Assembly: GCA_035652095.1 (NCBI GenBank)
Contig: DASREM010000003.1
Span: forward strand, 73,382 to 137,381
Direction of reading: 5' to 3'
Length of the DNA stretch: 64,000 bases
From: DASREM01 sp035652095
GTDB taxonomy: Bacteria > Acidobacteriota > Terriglobia > Terriglobales > Acidobacteriaceae
Both the position numbers and the translations under genes were made by a program. The notes below the pieces were generated by a model. That model saw nothing but the letters and a program-made list of their open reading frames with translations. It searched no databases and had not been told where the DNA came from. Numbering within the stretch: the stretch's first letter is position 1; the number at the start of each line of letters is the position of its first letter. Below, in pieces: positions 26,101-35,346 of the stretch.

Positions 26101-26150
26101 CTGTCCTCGGGCCGTCCACTGGCTGGACGGTCTGGATTTGAATCTTCCAT
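23148..26150 (-). CDS. Membrane Ser/Thr protein kinase with TPR sensor domain
   Basis: From the ATG at 26150 (GAGGGG ahead) the protein is 1000 residues. A Hanks-type kinase occupies about 85-345: glycine loop GEGGMGAVYKA, catalytic Lys118 (VVALKTIRP), HRDLKPQN at about 210 and DFG at about 230. One membrane helix follows (about 373-391). The outer part starts with a FlgO/TolB-like domain (VLIADFKNTTGDSVFDGTLE) and then many TPRs to the end (EGSVEHYQKAIDLDPNMGRA). This layout is common in Acidobacteriota for kinases that sense envelope or peptide signals. The ligand is unknown. A TTG at 26180 gives a ten-residue longer variant that is less likely. Confidence 0.93.
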   Translation of the reverse strand: MEDSNPDRPASGRPEDRTAEKHAPESPPGGYAVAARSDSDSPTILDVSPGSSSDAPTMVEGFSPRKTPSSEFQQTQPVLQPGTVIGQRYEVLALLGEGGMGAVYKAQDRELNRVVALKTIRPEMANNPSIIQRFKQELILARQVTHKNVIRIFDLGEDGGLKFITMEFVEGEDLRGIIKKRGKLPPTEAVGIMIQVCRALDAAHSEGILHRDLKPQNIMIDQQGRVLVMDFGLARSLELEGMTQTGALVGTMEYMSPEQALGTTLDERSDIFTLGLIFYELLSGKLPFSAETAVASLVRRTRERAAAVSDLDRDVPRTLSNLVSKCLERDLKLRYESVQALQADLEAWLGNKRPSVSSVGLTVARWRRLPWTRVALAALAVCAVIGATWYFSHGAPTAEVQHPPVSVLIADFKNTTGDSVFDGTLEPAFSLTLEGAPFINTYGRGQAHRIGSQLRPGTTTVDDELARLVAAREGVGIVIGGSIAPRGEGYRINSDVIEVSSGKVIASDYVDAAGKDDVLRSVGKLAIRTRKALGDVTSESGQTAQIETYTSSSLEAAHEYAIAQELQSMGTWEGSVEHYQKAIDLDPNMGRAYAGLATVNANMGRRPDAEKYYQLAMSRIDRMSEREKYRTRGGYFLLEREPREAIQEYSTLVKQYPADLAGYSNMALAYFYLRDMPKAVQEGRKAVEAFPKFLLQRNNLALYAIYAGDFATGEKEASTVLQQNPSYANAYAALAMAQLGQGEVEEARQTYQKLGALSPRGSSMAKMGLADLALYQGRADEAIQLLDEGIKADTASKDGPAAATKMVALAQAHLLTGRNSQAVSAADQAVAADKSDYVLHAAGVIYMQAGQEPKAASIVTQLAAQVEPEPQLYGKLLDAEIALNQRDPKKAIALFKQAGQNSDTWLGHLGLGRAYLAVNAWPEADAEFENCLKRRGEAVAIYLDDVPTFRIFPPTYYYLARAQDGLKSPAATDSYRTFVDIQKEGTGPLLADARKHLTAR

Positions 26151-26518
26151 CGGCCCCTCGTTGCGCGCAGATGACTGCAAACAGCCGGCTCCAGCAAGTC
26201 ATCTGACAGGCTCAAAAGTGAGCCTGCGATCGGCAACTTACACGTGAAAACAGTATATAACGGCGGGCAAGAACGAATGGGTGCCACGCGCGGGCGAGTC
26301 TGACCTCTCTGGCCCATTCTCCGTTCTGAGCGGCGCGCTTGGGAGCACAAGCCACTTGCCCAGTGAGGACGCAGGGAACGCCGTCACGATCCCCGAGCGC
26401 CGTGTACGGGCGACAGATTCATGTTCCAAGGTTCGGTCGTGTCCAAAACCGGGCGAAAAGCAAATGTCAAGGGTGCTCGCGACTATTCCTTCAGTCCAGG
26501 CGCCCGCCCTACATACGA
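26151..26518. other. Intergenic region with an 8-base-pair hairpin
   Basis: No credible gene lies here. CAGGCTCA (26207-26214) and TGAGCCTG (26219-26226) form a perfect stem with a four-base loop in what would be the 5' leader of the kinase mRNA. I cannot assign a function. Confidence 0.5.
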
Positions 26519-27004
26519 CTAGCGCTTATAGCCGATACGGCGCAGGAATTCTTTGCGCGAAGTCACCTCGCTGGGGCTTTCTATGCCCTTGGGCGAGCTA
26601 CCGTCGATGACTCCCATGATGCCGCGCCCTTGCTCAGTTCTTGCCACAACGACTTCAACTGGATTCGCTGTAGCGCAAAAGATCGAGCACACCTCGGGGA
26701 CATTCTGGACGACATTCAACAAGTTGATCGGGAACGCATGGCGCAAAATGAGCACGAACATGTGTCCTGCTCCGACAGCCTGCGCATTGCGAATGGCGGC
26801 ACTGCGGAGCTCTTCGTCATTTCCTTCTGAGCGAATCAGGCAAGGGCCCGAGGCTTCGTTGAAGGCCAGGCCGAATTTGCCTTGCGGGACGGTATTCACG
26901 ACCGCTTCGTACACGTCTTCTACGGTTTTTATAAAGTGCGTTTGTCCGACGATGATGTTGCTGTCCTCGGGAATCTCAAGGCGTACGGTTTCGAGTTCGA
27001 GCAT
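26519..27004 (-). CDS. Adenosine-specific kinase family protein (PF04008 type)
   Basis: The 161-residue protein matches the small adenosine-specific kinase family along its length: SNIIVGQTHFIKTVEDVYEA, GKFGLAFNEASGPCLIRSEG and the C-terminal GRGIMGVIDGSSPKGIES. The family was defined on archaeal and thermophile proteins that bind adenosine or AMP; the in vivo reaction is poorly established. It starts 16 bases after purB on the same strand, so the pair forms a small purine-related operon, which supports a nucleoside role. Confidence 0.85.
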   Translation of the reverse strand: MLELETVRLEIPEDSNIIVGQTHFIKTVEDVYEAVVNTVPQGKFGLAFNEASGPCLIRSEGNDEELRSAAIRNAQAVGAGHMFVLILRHAFPINLLNVVQNVPEVCSIFCATANPVEVVVARTEQGRGIMGVIDGSSPKGIESPSEVTSRKEFLRRIGYKR

Positions 27005-27020
27005 TTTTGCCCTCCCAGCC

Positions 27021-28316
27021 TTATTGCTTGAAGACGCGGGCGAAGATTTTGTCGATGTTGCGCAACTGGCGTTTCAGGTCGAAGGCGCGTTCGATCTGCT
27101 CGCGCGGGACGCGGCCGGTGATTTCTTTGTCTTGTAAAACTAGCTCGCGAAAGTCCAACCCTTCTTTCCAGGCATGCATGGCGTGGCTTTGCACCATGCG
27201 GTAGGCGTCTTCGCGGGAGACTCCGTGTTCGACCAGGTCGAGCAGCAATTGGCCGCTGAAGACGAGGCCTCCGGTGCTGTCGAGGTTTTTCTGCATGCGC
27301 GCGGGATAGACAAACATGGTGTCGATCAGATTCGTCGTCTTCTGCAACAGGTAATCGACCAGCGTGGTTGAATCGGGGATGATGACGCGCTCGACGGACG
27401 AATGCGAAATATCGCGCTCATGCCAGAGTGGGACGTTCTCGAAAGCCGCTTGCGCGTTAGAGCGCACGACGCGTGCCAGCCCGCTGATCTGCTCGCAGGT
27501 GACCGGGTTGCGCTTGTGCGGCATAGCGGAGGAACCCTTCTGCTTCTCGCTGAAGTACTCTTCGGCTTCTCGTACTTCAGTTCGCTGAAGGTGGCGAATC
27601 TCGGTGGCGAACTTGTCGAGCGTGCTGGCGATGACCGCGAGCGTCGCCAGGTAGTTGGCGTGGCGGTCGCGTTGAATCACCTGCGACGAGACGGCAGCGG
27701 CTTGCAGTCCCAGGCGCTCGCACATCTTTTCTTCGAGTTCGGGGCTGAGATGGGCGAAAGTTCCAACTGCGCCGGAAAACTTTCCGACTCGCATTTCTTC
27801 AGCGGCGCGATCAAAGCGCTCGATGTTGCGGCCCACCTCCGAATACCAGTTAGCGAGCTTGAATCCGAAGGTGATGGGCTCAGCGTGAACGCCGTGGGTG
27901 CGTCCGACCATGGGCGTGTCTTTGAACTCCCAGGCGCGGCGCTTGAGAACATCGTGCAGCTTGCGGAGATCCTGCGCGATGATCGCGGAGGCCTCGCGGA
28001 TGAGTAGCGCCTGCGCGGTGTCCACGACGTCGTTCGAGGTCAGGCCGTAATGGAACCAGCGGGAGTCGGGACCGACGATCTCGGCGACCGAGGTGGTGAA
28101 GGCAATGACGTCGTGCTTGACCTCGGCCTCGATGGCGTGGATGCGGTCGAGCTTGAAGTCGGCCTTCTCGCGGATGACCTGGGCGGCTTGCTTCGGCACC
28201 ATGCCGGCTTCGGCCAGGGTCTCGGTGGCGGCGATCTCTACCGCAAGCCATTTGCGAAATCGGTTTTCTTCGTTCCAGATGCGGCCCATCTCGGGCCGGG
28301 TATAGCGTGCGATCAA
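27021..28316 (-). CDS. purB: Adenylosuccinate lyase
   Basis: The 431-residue protein starts MIARYTRPEMGRIW and carries the fumarase/aspartase signature SSAMPHKRNPVTCEQ, whose flexible loop holds the catalytic serine. TSNDVVDTAQALL and GRTHGVHAEPITFG are also in place. It cleaves SAICAR and adenylosuccinate in purine synthesis. The start is TTG at 28316 with AAGGA nine bases upstream; the conserved N-terminus begins right there, which supports this unusual start. The following gene encodes an adenosine-specific kinase. Confidence 0.96.
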   Translation of the reverse strand: MIARYTRPEMGRIWNEENRFRKWLAVEIAATETLAEAGMVPKQAAQVIREKADFKLDRIHAIEAEVKHDVIAFTTSVAEIVGPDSRWFHYGLTSNDVVDTAQALLIREASAIIAQDLRKLHDVLKRRAWEFKDTPMVGRTHGVHAEPITFGFKLANWYSEVGRNIERFDRAAEEMRVGKFSGAVGTFAHLSPELEEKMCERLGLQAAAVSSQVIQRDRHANYLATLAVIASTLDKFATEIRHLQRTEVREAEEYFSEKQKGSSAMPHKRNPVTCEQISGLARVVRSNAQAAFENVPLWHERDISHSSVERVIIPDSTTLVDYLLQKTTNLIDTMFVYPARMQKNLDSTGGLVFSGQLLLDLVEHGVSREDAYRMVQSHAMHAWKEGLDFRELVLQDKEITGRVPREQIERAFDLKRQLRNIDKIFARVFKQ

Positions 28317-28360
28317 GGCTGAATTCCTTTGAGGGTTGGCGGACTGGAGATTGTACCAGC

Positions 28361-28464
28361 TAGTAGCGAGTACCTAGTACCTAGTATCGAGTAAGGGCGG
28401 GATGTGTTGGTGCAGGTTTAATTCTTACTTCCTTAAATGTTCACTTCTTAATGTTCAGTTCTTA
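28361..28464. repeat. Short direct repeats between purB and the VWA gene
   Basis: Two simple repeat types are packed here: TAGTACC/TAGTATC-like heptamers at 28361-28395, and units of about 15 bases (TTAAATGTTCACTTC / TTAATGTTCAGTTC) at 28433-28464. They sit between two minus-strand genes and look like replication-slippage products. No function is evident. Confidence 0.6.
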
Positions 28465-29685
28465 CTAGTCGACTGTGTGCTTGGCGGTGTAGCCTTCGCG
28501 GGCCACGATCTGGTATTTCACATCTTTCCCTTTTTGATCGCGGACCTTGAGCGGGCTTCCATCCGGGCCGATGACTTCGACTTTCAACTTGCGGTAGGTC
28601 CCATCCAGCTTGGGATTGGTGGGGTGATAGGCCAGCGTGTACTGGTTGCGGATGTCGCTGTTGATGCTCTGGAAAATCTCCGGATATTCTCCCTGGAAGC
28701 GGGGGAAGTAGGCGCGCCCTCCGGTCAGCTTGGCAAAGGTGTTCATCTCGTTGTCGGCTTGCAGGTAGTCCATGTTGCTGATCGGAATTGCAACTCCGTG
28801 GCTTCCAGCACAACCATATCGTTCACAACGTTCCCGCACCTGCCACCCCACGCTGACGGGAAAAATGGTGACATCTTTTGTCGTCTTGATCTTCTTCGTG
28901 ATCTGGTCGAGGTTCAACTTGCTGAAGGTGTCGATGCCGGTGGTCACCAGGATGACGTACTTCCGCCCCTGGATCTGGTCGAGGCGATCGAGTGTGTCAT
29001 AGAGCGCGTCGAATAGATTCGCTTCGGAAAATCCCGGAACACGCAACTCGCCAAGCGCACCTTGCACGGCTCGCTTGTCCTGAGTGAAGTCAGTCAAGAT
29101 ATGGGGCTTGATGTCATAGGAGATGACAGCAACCCAATCCTCCTTTTTCAGGCCGTTGGCGAAGGTGTAGGCTGCGCTGAGCAAATCATAAACAAAGTAA
29201 TAGTCGCCGGCGTTGAATTCCACCAGCAGGACGGCGGTGATGGGCGCCTCGGACTGGTTGAAGCTGGTGATCTTCTGGGGGACGCCGTCTTCCATTACCT
29301 TGAAATTGTCCTGCTTCAGCCCAGGAACAAATTGCCCATCCTTGGTGATGACGCTGACATCCACGTTCACCAGGGGCACGTCCACGGAAATGGAGTAATT
29401 GGGCATGCCTTCGATTTTTTTGGGGCGTTCGGTGGGCGGAGGTGGCGGAGGAGGCTCCTCCTTTTTCTTGGGAATTGCGTAAGGGCCGGTGTCGCTCTGG
29501 GGTCCGCCGGCTTCGGGCGGCGCTTCCTGCTTCTGGGAGCCCGGCGAAGAGGACTGGTCCTGTGCGGCATAGAGACCAGTTGCAAAAGTCAAGGTTACTA
29601 AAGTGACCATCAGCACAAGAAAAAGTGCATAGACGAAAGTCTGGCCCAGACGCGAGTTTTTCCGCTCCAGTTGCATGGAAAACAT
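28465..29685 (-). CDS. Secreted VWA-domain protein of the acidobacterial type
   Basis: The 406-residue protein has an N-terminal membrane or signal segment (about 15-40), a Pro/Glu-rich linker, and a von Willebrand factor A domain from about 95. Strand motifs are VPLVNVDVSVITKDGQFVPG, VLLVEFNAGDYYF and KYVILVTTGIDTFSKL. It matches the 'VWFA-related Acidobacterial domain' group. The usual MIDAS DxSxS is weak (FNAGD), so metal-dependent binding is uncertain. The C-terminal part (TLAYHPTNPKLDGTYRKLKV) is a beta-sandwich common to the group. Ligands are unknown. AGGGA precedes the ATG at 29685. It is divergent from the S55-type gene. Confidence 0.88.
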   Translation of the reverse strand: MFSMQLERKNSRLGQTFVYALFLVLMVTLVTLTFATGLYAAQDQSSSPGSQKQEAPPEAGGPQSDTGPYAIPKKKEEPPPPPPPTERPKKIEGMPNYSISVDVPLVNVDVSVITKDGQFVPGLKQDNFKVMEDGVPQKITSFNQSEAPITAVLLVEFNAGDYYFVYDLLSAAYTFANGLKKEDWVAVISYDIKPHILTDFTQDKRAVQGALGELRVPGFSEANLFDALYDTLDRLDQIQGRKYVILVTTGIDTFSKLNLDQITKKIKTTKDVTIFPVSVGWQVRERCERYGCAGSHGVAIPISNMDYLQADNEMNTFAKLTGGRAYFPRFQGEYPEIFQSINSDIRNQYTLAYHPTNPKLDGTYRKLKVEVIGPDGSPLKVRDQKGKDVKYQIVAREGYTAKHTVD

Positions 29686-29839
29686 GGAATCCCTTCAGAC
29701 CACCCTATGCTAGTATAGACGCACTGCTTCGCGGTTTGGGATGTTCGGCACCTCTCCTCTACCCGGAAAACCGGGAGCTGCTTCGCGAAGTCACAGAAAT
29801 TTTGGTGGGACCAGTTGGCGGTCCTCCCGGGGCAACTCA

Positions 29840-31624
29840 ATGAGACTTGCTGTTCTCGCGTGGGCACTTCTCTGCACCTTCCTACTCTGTCCGGCTACTT
29901 ACGCGGTAACGCCCAAAGGCACCGAAATCATTCCGGTCAGCCAGATTCACGCTGGCATGCATGGTGTCGCCTACACCGTGTTCGAGGGCACCAAACCTGA
30001 GCCCATGGAGGTCGAAGTATTGGGCATCCTGAGGAATTCCAACGGGCCCAAGGGCGACATCATCCTGGTGCGCCTGCACGGAAAGAAGGCGGAGTACACC
30101 GGAGTGGTGGCCGGCATGAGCGGAAGCCCGGTGTATCTCGACGGCAAACTGGCGGGCGCGCTCGCGTTTCGCATCGGCGAATTCTCGAAGGAGCCGATCG
30201 CAGGCGTGACCCCGATCGAGGAGATGCTCGAGATCAATGCCATGGATCGAACGCCTACGGCCAACCCTGCCACAGTCAAGGCAGCCGTTTCCACAGCTAC
30301 GAAAGCGTCCGGTCCCGGGTTGGCGGAGACACCGGTCCAGAATTTTGCCAATTACCTGAAGCCGATTGAGACGCCGCTTGTGTTCAGCGGATTCTCGGAA
30401 GACGCGGTGAAGCAGTTCTCTTCGCAGTTTGCCACGGCCGGAATCGTTCCAGTAATGGGAGCCGGTTCAGTCAGCGACGAAAAGCAGCCTGAGCCCCTGG
30501 AGCCGGGCTCGGCGGTCAGCGCCATCCTGGTGCGGGGCGACATGGACATCGCGGCTACCTGCACCGTTACCTATATGGACGCGCAGCACCTGCTCGCCTG
30601 CGGACACCCGCTGATGCAATTCGGAAGCGTTGACATGCCGATGACCAAGGCCAACGTTCTGGCCACGCTTCCCTCGCCGCTGAATGCTTTCAAGATCGTC
30701 AATGCCACCGAGGCGGTGGGCTCGTTCGTGCAGGACCGCCATACCGGGATCCTGGGCGAGTTCGGCAAGACCCCGGACATGATTCCGGTCACGCTGAACA
30801 TTCAGGGCGGGCTAACCACGAAGCAGTTTCACTACGAGGTGCTGAACAATCCGCGCCTGAGTCCGGTCGCGATGATGGCCACCGTCTATAACGCACTGCA
30901 CGGCGTGAACGAGTACGGTGAAGAGATCACCTACCGCATGGATGGCCACATCAATGTTACTGGCTATCCCACGGTAACGGTACAGAACATGTTCTCGGCG
31001 ACCGACGGCACACAGCCGGCGGCGGCGCTGGCGGCCTTATCGGTCGGGGACCGCTTCAGCCGGATCTACGACAACCCGTACAACGTGCCGGACGTGAAGG
31101 GTGTGGAATTGAATTTCGAAATCGTGCGGGAGCGCCGCTGGGCCCGCCTGGAAGCCGCGCGCACTGACGTCACTGAGGCGCGCCCTGGCGACGACATGAC
31201 CGTGGAAGCGGTGGTGCGACCGTACCGCGGCGACCCCATCGTTCACCAGATCCCGATTCACATTCCGACCACGGCGTCGAAGGGCCCGCTCCGGGTGTTG
31301 ATTAGCGATGGCGACACCCTCGATCACGCGCGGCGGGGCATGCCGCTCGGACGCAAGCTGGACCTGGCATCTACCGTCTCGTACCTGAACAAGCAGCATG
31401 TCAGCAATCGTGTCTATGTCTCGCTGCTCGAAGCCGATCCGGAGGCCATGGTGGCGGACAAAGTCATGCCGGCGCTACCGCTGTCCATTATGAACGTGAT
31501 GGACGGCATGCGCGGCACCCAGGACATGGTGGTTCTGAACGAATCTTCGGTGACAGAAGCCGCGACTCCGCCGCTCGACTACGTAGTGAGCGGCGCGCAA
31601 GTGCTGACCATCAGCATCAAGTAA
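29840..31624 (+). CDS. SpoIVB (S55)-like peptidase-domain protein
   Basis: From the ATG at 29840 the 594-residue product has a signal peptide (MRLAVLAWALLCTFLLC, cleavage near TYA). A SpoIVB/S55-type domain follows, with VVAGMSGSPVYLDGKLAGAL containing the likely nucleophile serine and then FSKEPIAGVTPIEEML. In Bacillus SpoIVB this fold is a sporulation protease, but the acidobacterial proteins are secreted and of unknown role. The C-terminal half is beta-rich without recognised motifs. A longer frame begins upstream at 29741, but the signal peptide fixes the start. It is followed by the propeller gene 139 bases on. Confidence 0.85.
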   Translation: MRLAVLAWALLCTFLLCPATYAVTPKGTEIIPVSQIHAGMHGVAYTVFEGTKPEPMEVEVLGILRNSNGPKGDIILVRLHGKKAEYTGVVAGMSGSPVYLDGKLAGALAFRIGEFSKEPIAGVTPIEEMLEINAMDRTPTANPATVKAAVSTATKASGPGLAETPVQNFANYLKPIETPLVFSGFSEDAVKQFSSQFATAGIVPVMGAGSVSDEKQPEPLEPGSAVSAILVRGDMDIAATCTVTYMDAQHLLACGHPLMQFGSVDMPMTKANVLATLPSPLNAFKIVNATEAVGSFVQDRHTGILGEFGKTPDMIPVTLNIQGGLTTKQFHYEVLNNPRLSPVAMMATVYNALHGVNEYGEEITYRMDGHINVTGYPTVTVQNMFSATDGTQPAAALAALSVGDRFSRIYDNPYNVPDVKGVELNFEIVRERRWARLEAARTDVTEARPGDDMTVEAVVRPYRGDPIVHQIPIHIPTTASKGPLRVLISDGDTLDHARRGMPLGRKLDLASTVSYLNKQHVSNRVYVSLLEADPEAMVADKVMPALPLSIMNVMDGMRGTQDMVVLNESSVTEAATPPLDYVVSGAQVLTISIK

Positions 31625-31763
31625 GGCTGGCCGGGATTTGCTGTTTCAGAGCGGGTACCATCGTCACTCAATATTCCTCCCCGCCCCGGGCCTTCGCGTT
31701 TGGGCGCGTGGTCTCCGTGATACCCTGATTTTTCCGCTAAATCTGCACTCGAGGGAATGCATC

Positions 31764-33989
31764 TTGCCAAGTCGCCTGCGACAGCTGTTTTTCCTGAGCC
31801 TGATTCTGGGTGCAACCCACTTCGCTTTTGGCGAAGGGACACGTACCTGGGAGCAATCCAGGTTTGAGGAACTGGTGAAGGGAACGACCAATGGAATCGC
31901 GATTCGAAGCCTGGGTGGCCTGGAACTGGCCCCGGCGTTCAAGCAGATCTCCACCAGCCCTTCCACATATATCTGGTCCATCGCCGCGGACGTGAATGGG
32001 AACCTGTTCGTTGCCACAGGCTCGCCGGCGCGCGTCTACCGCATCACTCCGGAGGGGAAGTCTGAGGTGATCTTTGAGCCGCAGGAACTTCAGGTCCAAT
32101 CGGTGACAGTGGATAAGTCTGGAGCGGTGTATGCCGCGACCAATCCCGACGGGAAGATTTATCGGATCGAGCGACACCTGGCCGAAGCGGAAAAGCCGGG
32201 CACATCGGAGTCGAAGTGGAGTTCCTCCGTATTTTTCGAGCCCGGAACCAAATACATCTGGGACCTGGCCTTCGACAAACTCGGCAATCTTTTCGTGGCC
32301 ACGGGCGACCAGGGAAAGATCTTCAAAGTTACGCCGCGGCGCGAGCACCCGCTTTTTTTCAAAAGCGATGAAGTGCACATACGCAAGCTGGCCTTCGACG
32401 GGAACGGGAACCTGATCGCGGGTTCGGACGGCAGTGGTCTTGTCTACCGTATATCGCCCGATGGACAAGGCTTCGTTCTCTATAGCGCTCCCAAGAAAGA
32501 AATCACCGCGCTGGCGATCGACAAAGCCGGGAACATCTATGCGGCTGGGGCCGGTGAGAAGCGTGGAGGCGGACCGGGGCCGATTCTCGTCACTCCGCCG
32601 GCAACCCCGGCTCCGAGCACCGCAGCGCCATCGGGCCAACCGGGGCTGACGATCTCAGGAGCTTCTACGACTCCGCCGCCCGCGCCGGCAAGCATCCCGA
32701 GTCCGGGCGTCGGCGCGACCGGCGGCTCTGAGATTTACCGCATCGCCCCCGACGGCTCGCCCACCCGCATCTGGACCAGCCGCGAGGACCTGGTATATGC
32801 CTTTGCCTTTGACGCGCGCGGGCGATTGATCGCGGGCACCGGTAATCGCGGGCACCTGTTCGCCATCAATAATGAAGACGACTACACCGATCTTCTGAAA
32901 GCCAGCGCAAGTCAGATCACGGCGTTTGCCAGCGCTCCCGGCGGAGCTCTCTACGTTTCCACCAGCAATCTGGGAAAAGTATTCTTACTTGGTGGAACTT
33001 CTCAGCCTGAAGGCAGCTACGACAGCGACGTCTTCGATGCCCGCATCTTTTCCCGCTGGGGCCGCGCGGAGTTGCGGGGCTCGGGGATGATCGATCTGTT
33101 CGCCCGCAGCGGCAACGTGGACAATCCCGACCGCAACTGGAGCCCCTGGACCAAGGTCGAAATGCAGAAGGGCGGGGAAATCTCGGTGCCCGCGGCGCGC
33201 TTCATACAATGGAAAGCCGTGCTCCACGCGTCTGAACCGCCGCCGCATGTGGACAGCGTGATCGTGAATTACCTGCCGAAAAACGTCGCACCGGACTTCG
33301 ACGACGTTTCTGTGCAGGTGGGAGTGAAATACCAGGCGCTGCCGCACGTCTCCGATAGCAGCCTTCCGGGTCAGCCGCACTTCGAGGCGCCGCCTCCGAT
33401 GTTGCGCGATCGCGATTCGATCGGCGTGAAGTGGACGGTGCACGACGACAACGACGATCAGATGGTGTATTCGCTTTACTACCGCGGCGACGGCGATTCC
33501 CGATGGCTGCTGCTGAAAGATCAGCTTACCGACAAGTTCTATTCCTTCGATGCGTCACTGCTTCCGGATGGCGGTTATACGGTGAAGGCGGTTGCCTCGG
33601 ATGCGCCATCCCACTCGCCGGGACAGGCGCTGTACGCAGAAAAAGAAAGTTCGCGATTCGAGGTGGACACCACCCCGCCGCTTATCCAGGGACTGAATGC
33701 CGCGATAGCGGGAGACAAGGTCCATGTGACGTTTTCTGCCAGCGACGGATTTTCTTCGATCAAGAGGGCCGAATATTCGATTGATGCGGGCGACTGGCAA
33801 TTTGTCGAACCGGTCGGGCAGCTTTCTGACTCCAAAACCGAAAGTTACGACTTCCAGGCATCCGACCCGCCGACCCCGCCGGCTGCCGTGATCAACCCCG
33901 CAGGGCAGAAGGAGCACGTGGTGGTGGTGCGAGTTTATGATCGTTACGACAACATGAGCTCGGCAAAATTCGTGATCCGTTCGAAGTAA
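31764..33989 (+). CDS. Secreted SMP-30/NHL-like beta-propeller protein
   Basis: I start this at the TTG 31764, which follows GAGGGAATG and gives a clean signal peptide (LPSRLRQLFFLSLILGATHF). The mature part has propeller-like repeats such as SIAADVNGNLFVATGSPARV, DKSGAVYAATNPDGKIYRI and KLGNLFVATGDQGKIFKV. A Pro/Ala/Ser-rich insertion (about residues 275-325 of this reading) and two or three beta-sandwich (fibronectin-like) modules follow. No enzyme residues were identified; lactonase-like proteins share the propeller. It may be transcribed with the S55-type gene. Function is unknown. Confidence 0.78.
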   Translation: MPSRLRQLFFLSLILGATHFAFGEGTRTWEQSRFEELVKGTTNGIAIRSLGGLELAPAFKQISTSPSTYIWSIAADVNGNLFVATGSPARVYRITPEGKSEVIFEPQELQVQSVTVDKSGAVYAATNPDGKIYRIERHLAEAEKPGTSESKWSSSVFFEPGTKYIWDLAFDKLGNLFVATGDQGKIFKVTPRREHPLFFKSDEVHIRKLAFDGNGNLIAGSDGSGLVYRISPDGQGFVLYSAPKKEITALAIDKAGNIYAAGAGEKRGGGPGPILVTPPATPAPSTAAPSGQPGLTISGASTTPPPAPASIPSPGVGATGGSEIYRIAPDGSPTRIWTSREDLVYAFAFDARGRLIAGTGNRGHLFAINNEDDYTDLLKASASQITAFASAPGGALYVSTSNLGKVFLLGGTSQPEGSYDSDVFDARIFSRWGRAELRGSGMIDLFARSGNVDNPDRNWSPWTKVEMQKGGEISVPAARFIQWKAVLHASEPPPHVDSVIVNYLPKNVAPDFDDVSVQVGVKYQALPHVSDSSLPGQPHFEAPPPMLRDRDSIGVKWTVHDDNDDQMVYSLYYRGDGDSRWLLLKDQLTDKFYSFDASLLPDGGYTVKAVASDAPSHSPGQALYAEKESSRFEVDTTPPLIQGLNAAIAGDKVHVTFSASDGFSSIKRAEYSIDAGDWQFVEPVGQLSDSKTESYDFQASDPPTPPAAVINPAGQKEHVVVVRVYDRYDNMSSAKFVIRSK

Positions 33990-34020
33990 TGGCCGGTCTC
34001 GGCTGCCGGACGGCGGTACT

Positions 34021-35280
34021 TTACTTGCCTGTCACCAGCTCAGCGCTGGTCAGTTGATCGGCGTCGCGCAGCTCCGGAAACAACCACGCCCAGGTCGCAA
34101 TCACGAGCAGGGTTCCGATCCCGCCCAGGACCACGGCCGGAACTGTTCCGAACCAGTGGGCAGTCAGTCCGGACTCGAATTCTCCTAACTCGTTCGACAC
34201 ACCGATAAACAACATGTCCACGGCGTTCACGCGCCCGCGCATCGCGTCGGGTGTTGCGACCTGAACCAGCGTGGCGCGGATGATAACGCTGACCATATCG
34301 CTGGCGCCGACCAGGAACAACGCGATCATGGAAACAATCAGGTCGCGCGAAATACCGAAGACGATGGTGAATATGCCAAAGCCGGCGACGCACCATAGCA
34401 TGGTCATTCCAGCTCGGCGCCGGATCGGGCGATGCGCGACCAGGATTGCCATGGCGGCGGCGCCAACGGCGGGAGCGCTTCGCAACAGTCCCAGTCCCCA
34501 AGGGCCGGTATGCAGGATTTCCCGCGCGTAAACCGGCAGAAGCGCTACGGCCCCACCCAGTAAAACCGCAAACATATCGAGCGAGATGGAGCCCAGGACG
34601 ACCTTCTTGTCCCAGATGTAACGAAATCCTGCCAGGACGGTATGGATGCTGACCGGTTCCTTCGACAACGCCGTTGCGCGTGGCCTGATTCGGATGGTCA
34701 GCGAGGTGGCAACGACTGCCGCCAAAAGAGCGATGCCATACACCACACCCGGACCCTTGAAAAATCCATACAGCAGTCCGCCCACAGCCGGGCCGATGAT
34801 GGTGGCGCCTTGAAACACGCTGGCGTTCCACGCCACCGCGTTGGGGAAATGTTCTTCGGGCACAAGCTGTGGCAGAAGCGCACGGCTTGCCGGCCAGTTA
34901 AAGGAGCGCACCGAGCCGAGAAGCACTAGAACGACGTAGATCAGGAAGACCGATCGCGACGCTCTCCAGCTGATTACGAGCAGCAGGCCGGAGCACGCAG
35001 CGAAAGCGGCATAGCATCCCATCAGCAGTTTGCGCCGGTCAAAACGGTCTGCGACGTGCCCGCCAAAGAGGAACAGCACGAAACCGGGCAGAAATTGCGC
35101 GAGGCCTACGTAGCCAAGGTCCAGCGGCCGCTTGGTGATGTCATATACCTGCCATCCCACGGCGACCGACTGCATTTCCAGGGCAAGCACAATAAAGAAC
35201 CGCGACGTCGCATAGAGCACAAAATTCGGGTAGGTGAAGGCAACGCGGCCAGCAAGGCGAGGGTCGCGGTCGGCAAGCAT
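34021..35280 (-). CDS. MFS exporter (EntS-like, MFS_3)
   Basis: The 419-residue protein has about twelve hydrophobic helices and the MFS loop motif GGHVADRFDRRKLLMGCYAA between helices 2 and 3. MQSVAVGWQVYDITKRPLDL near the N-terminus is typical of the enterobactin-exporter-like (MFS_3) branch. It probably pumps a small molecule out by proton antiport; the substrate cannot be read from sequence. It is divergent from the methyltransferase-like gene with a 66-base shared promoter region and converges on the propeller gene 31 bases away. Confidence 0.9.
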   Translation of the reverse strand: MLADRDPRLAGRVAFTYPNFVLYATSRFFIVLALEMQSVAVGWQVYDITKRPLDLGYVGLAQFLPGFVLFLFGGHVADRFDRRKLLMGCYAAFAACSGLLLVISWRASRSVFLIYVVLVLLGSVRSFNWPASRALLPQLVPEEHFPNAVAWNASVFQGATIIGPAVGGLLYGFFKGPGVVYGIALLAAVVATSLTIRIRPRATALSKEPVSIHTVLAGFRYIWDKKVVLGSISLDMFAVLLGGAVALLPVYAREILHTGPWGLGLLRSAPAVGAAAMAILVAHRPIRRRAGMTMLWCVAGFGIFTIVFGISRDLIVSMIALFLVGASDMVSVIIRATLVQVATPDAMRGRVNAVDMLFIGVSNELGEFESGLTAHWFGTVPAVVLGGIGTLLVIATWAWLFPELRDADQLTSAELVTGK

Positions 35281-35346
35281 GCTCTTCTACTCTGCCACAC
35301 TTCGGCGAGAACCGGCATCGTGCCGGCTTCGTTTAGAATTTCCTGC

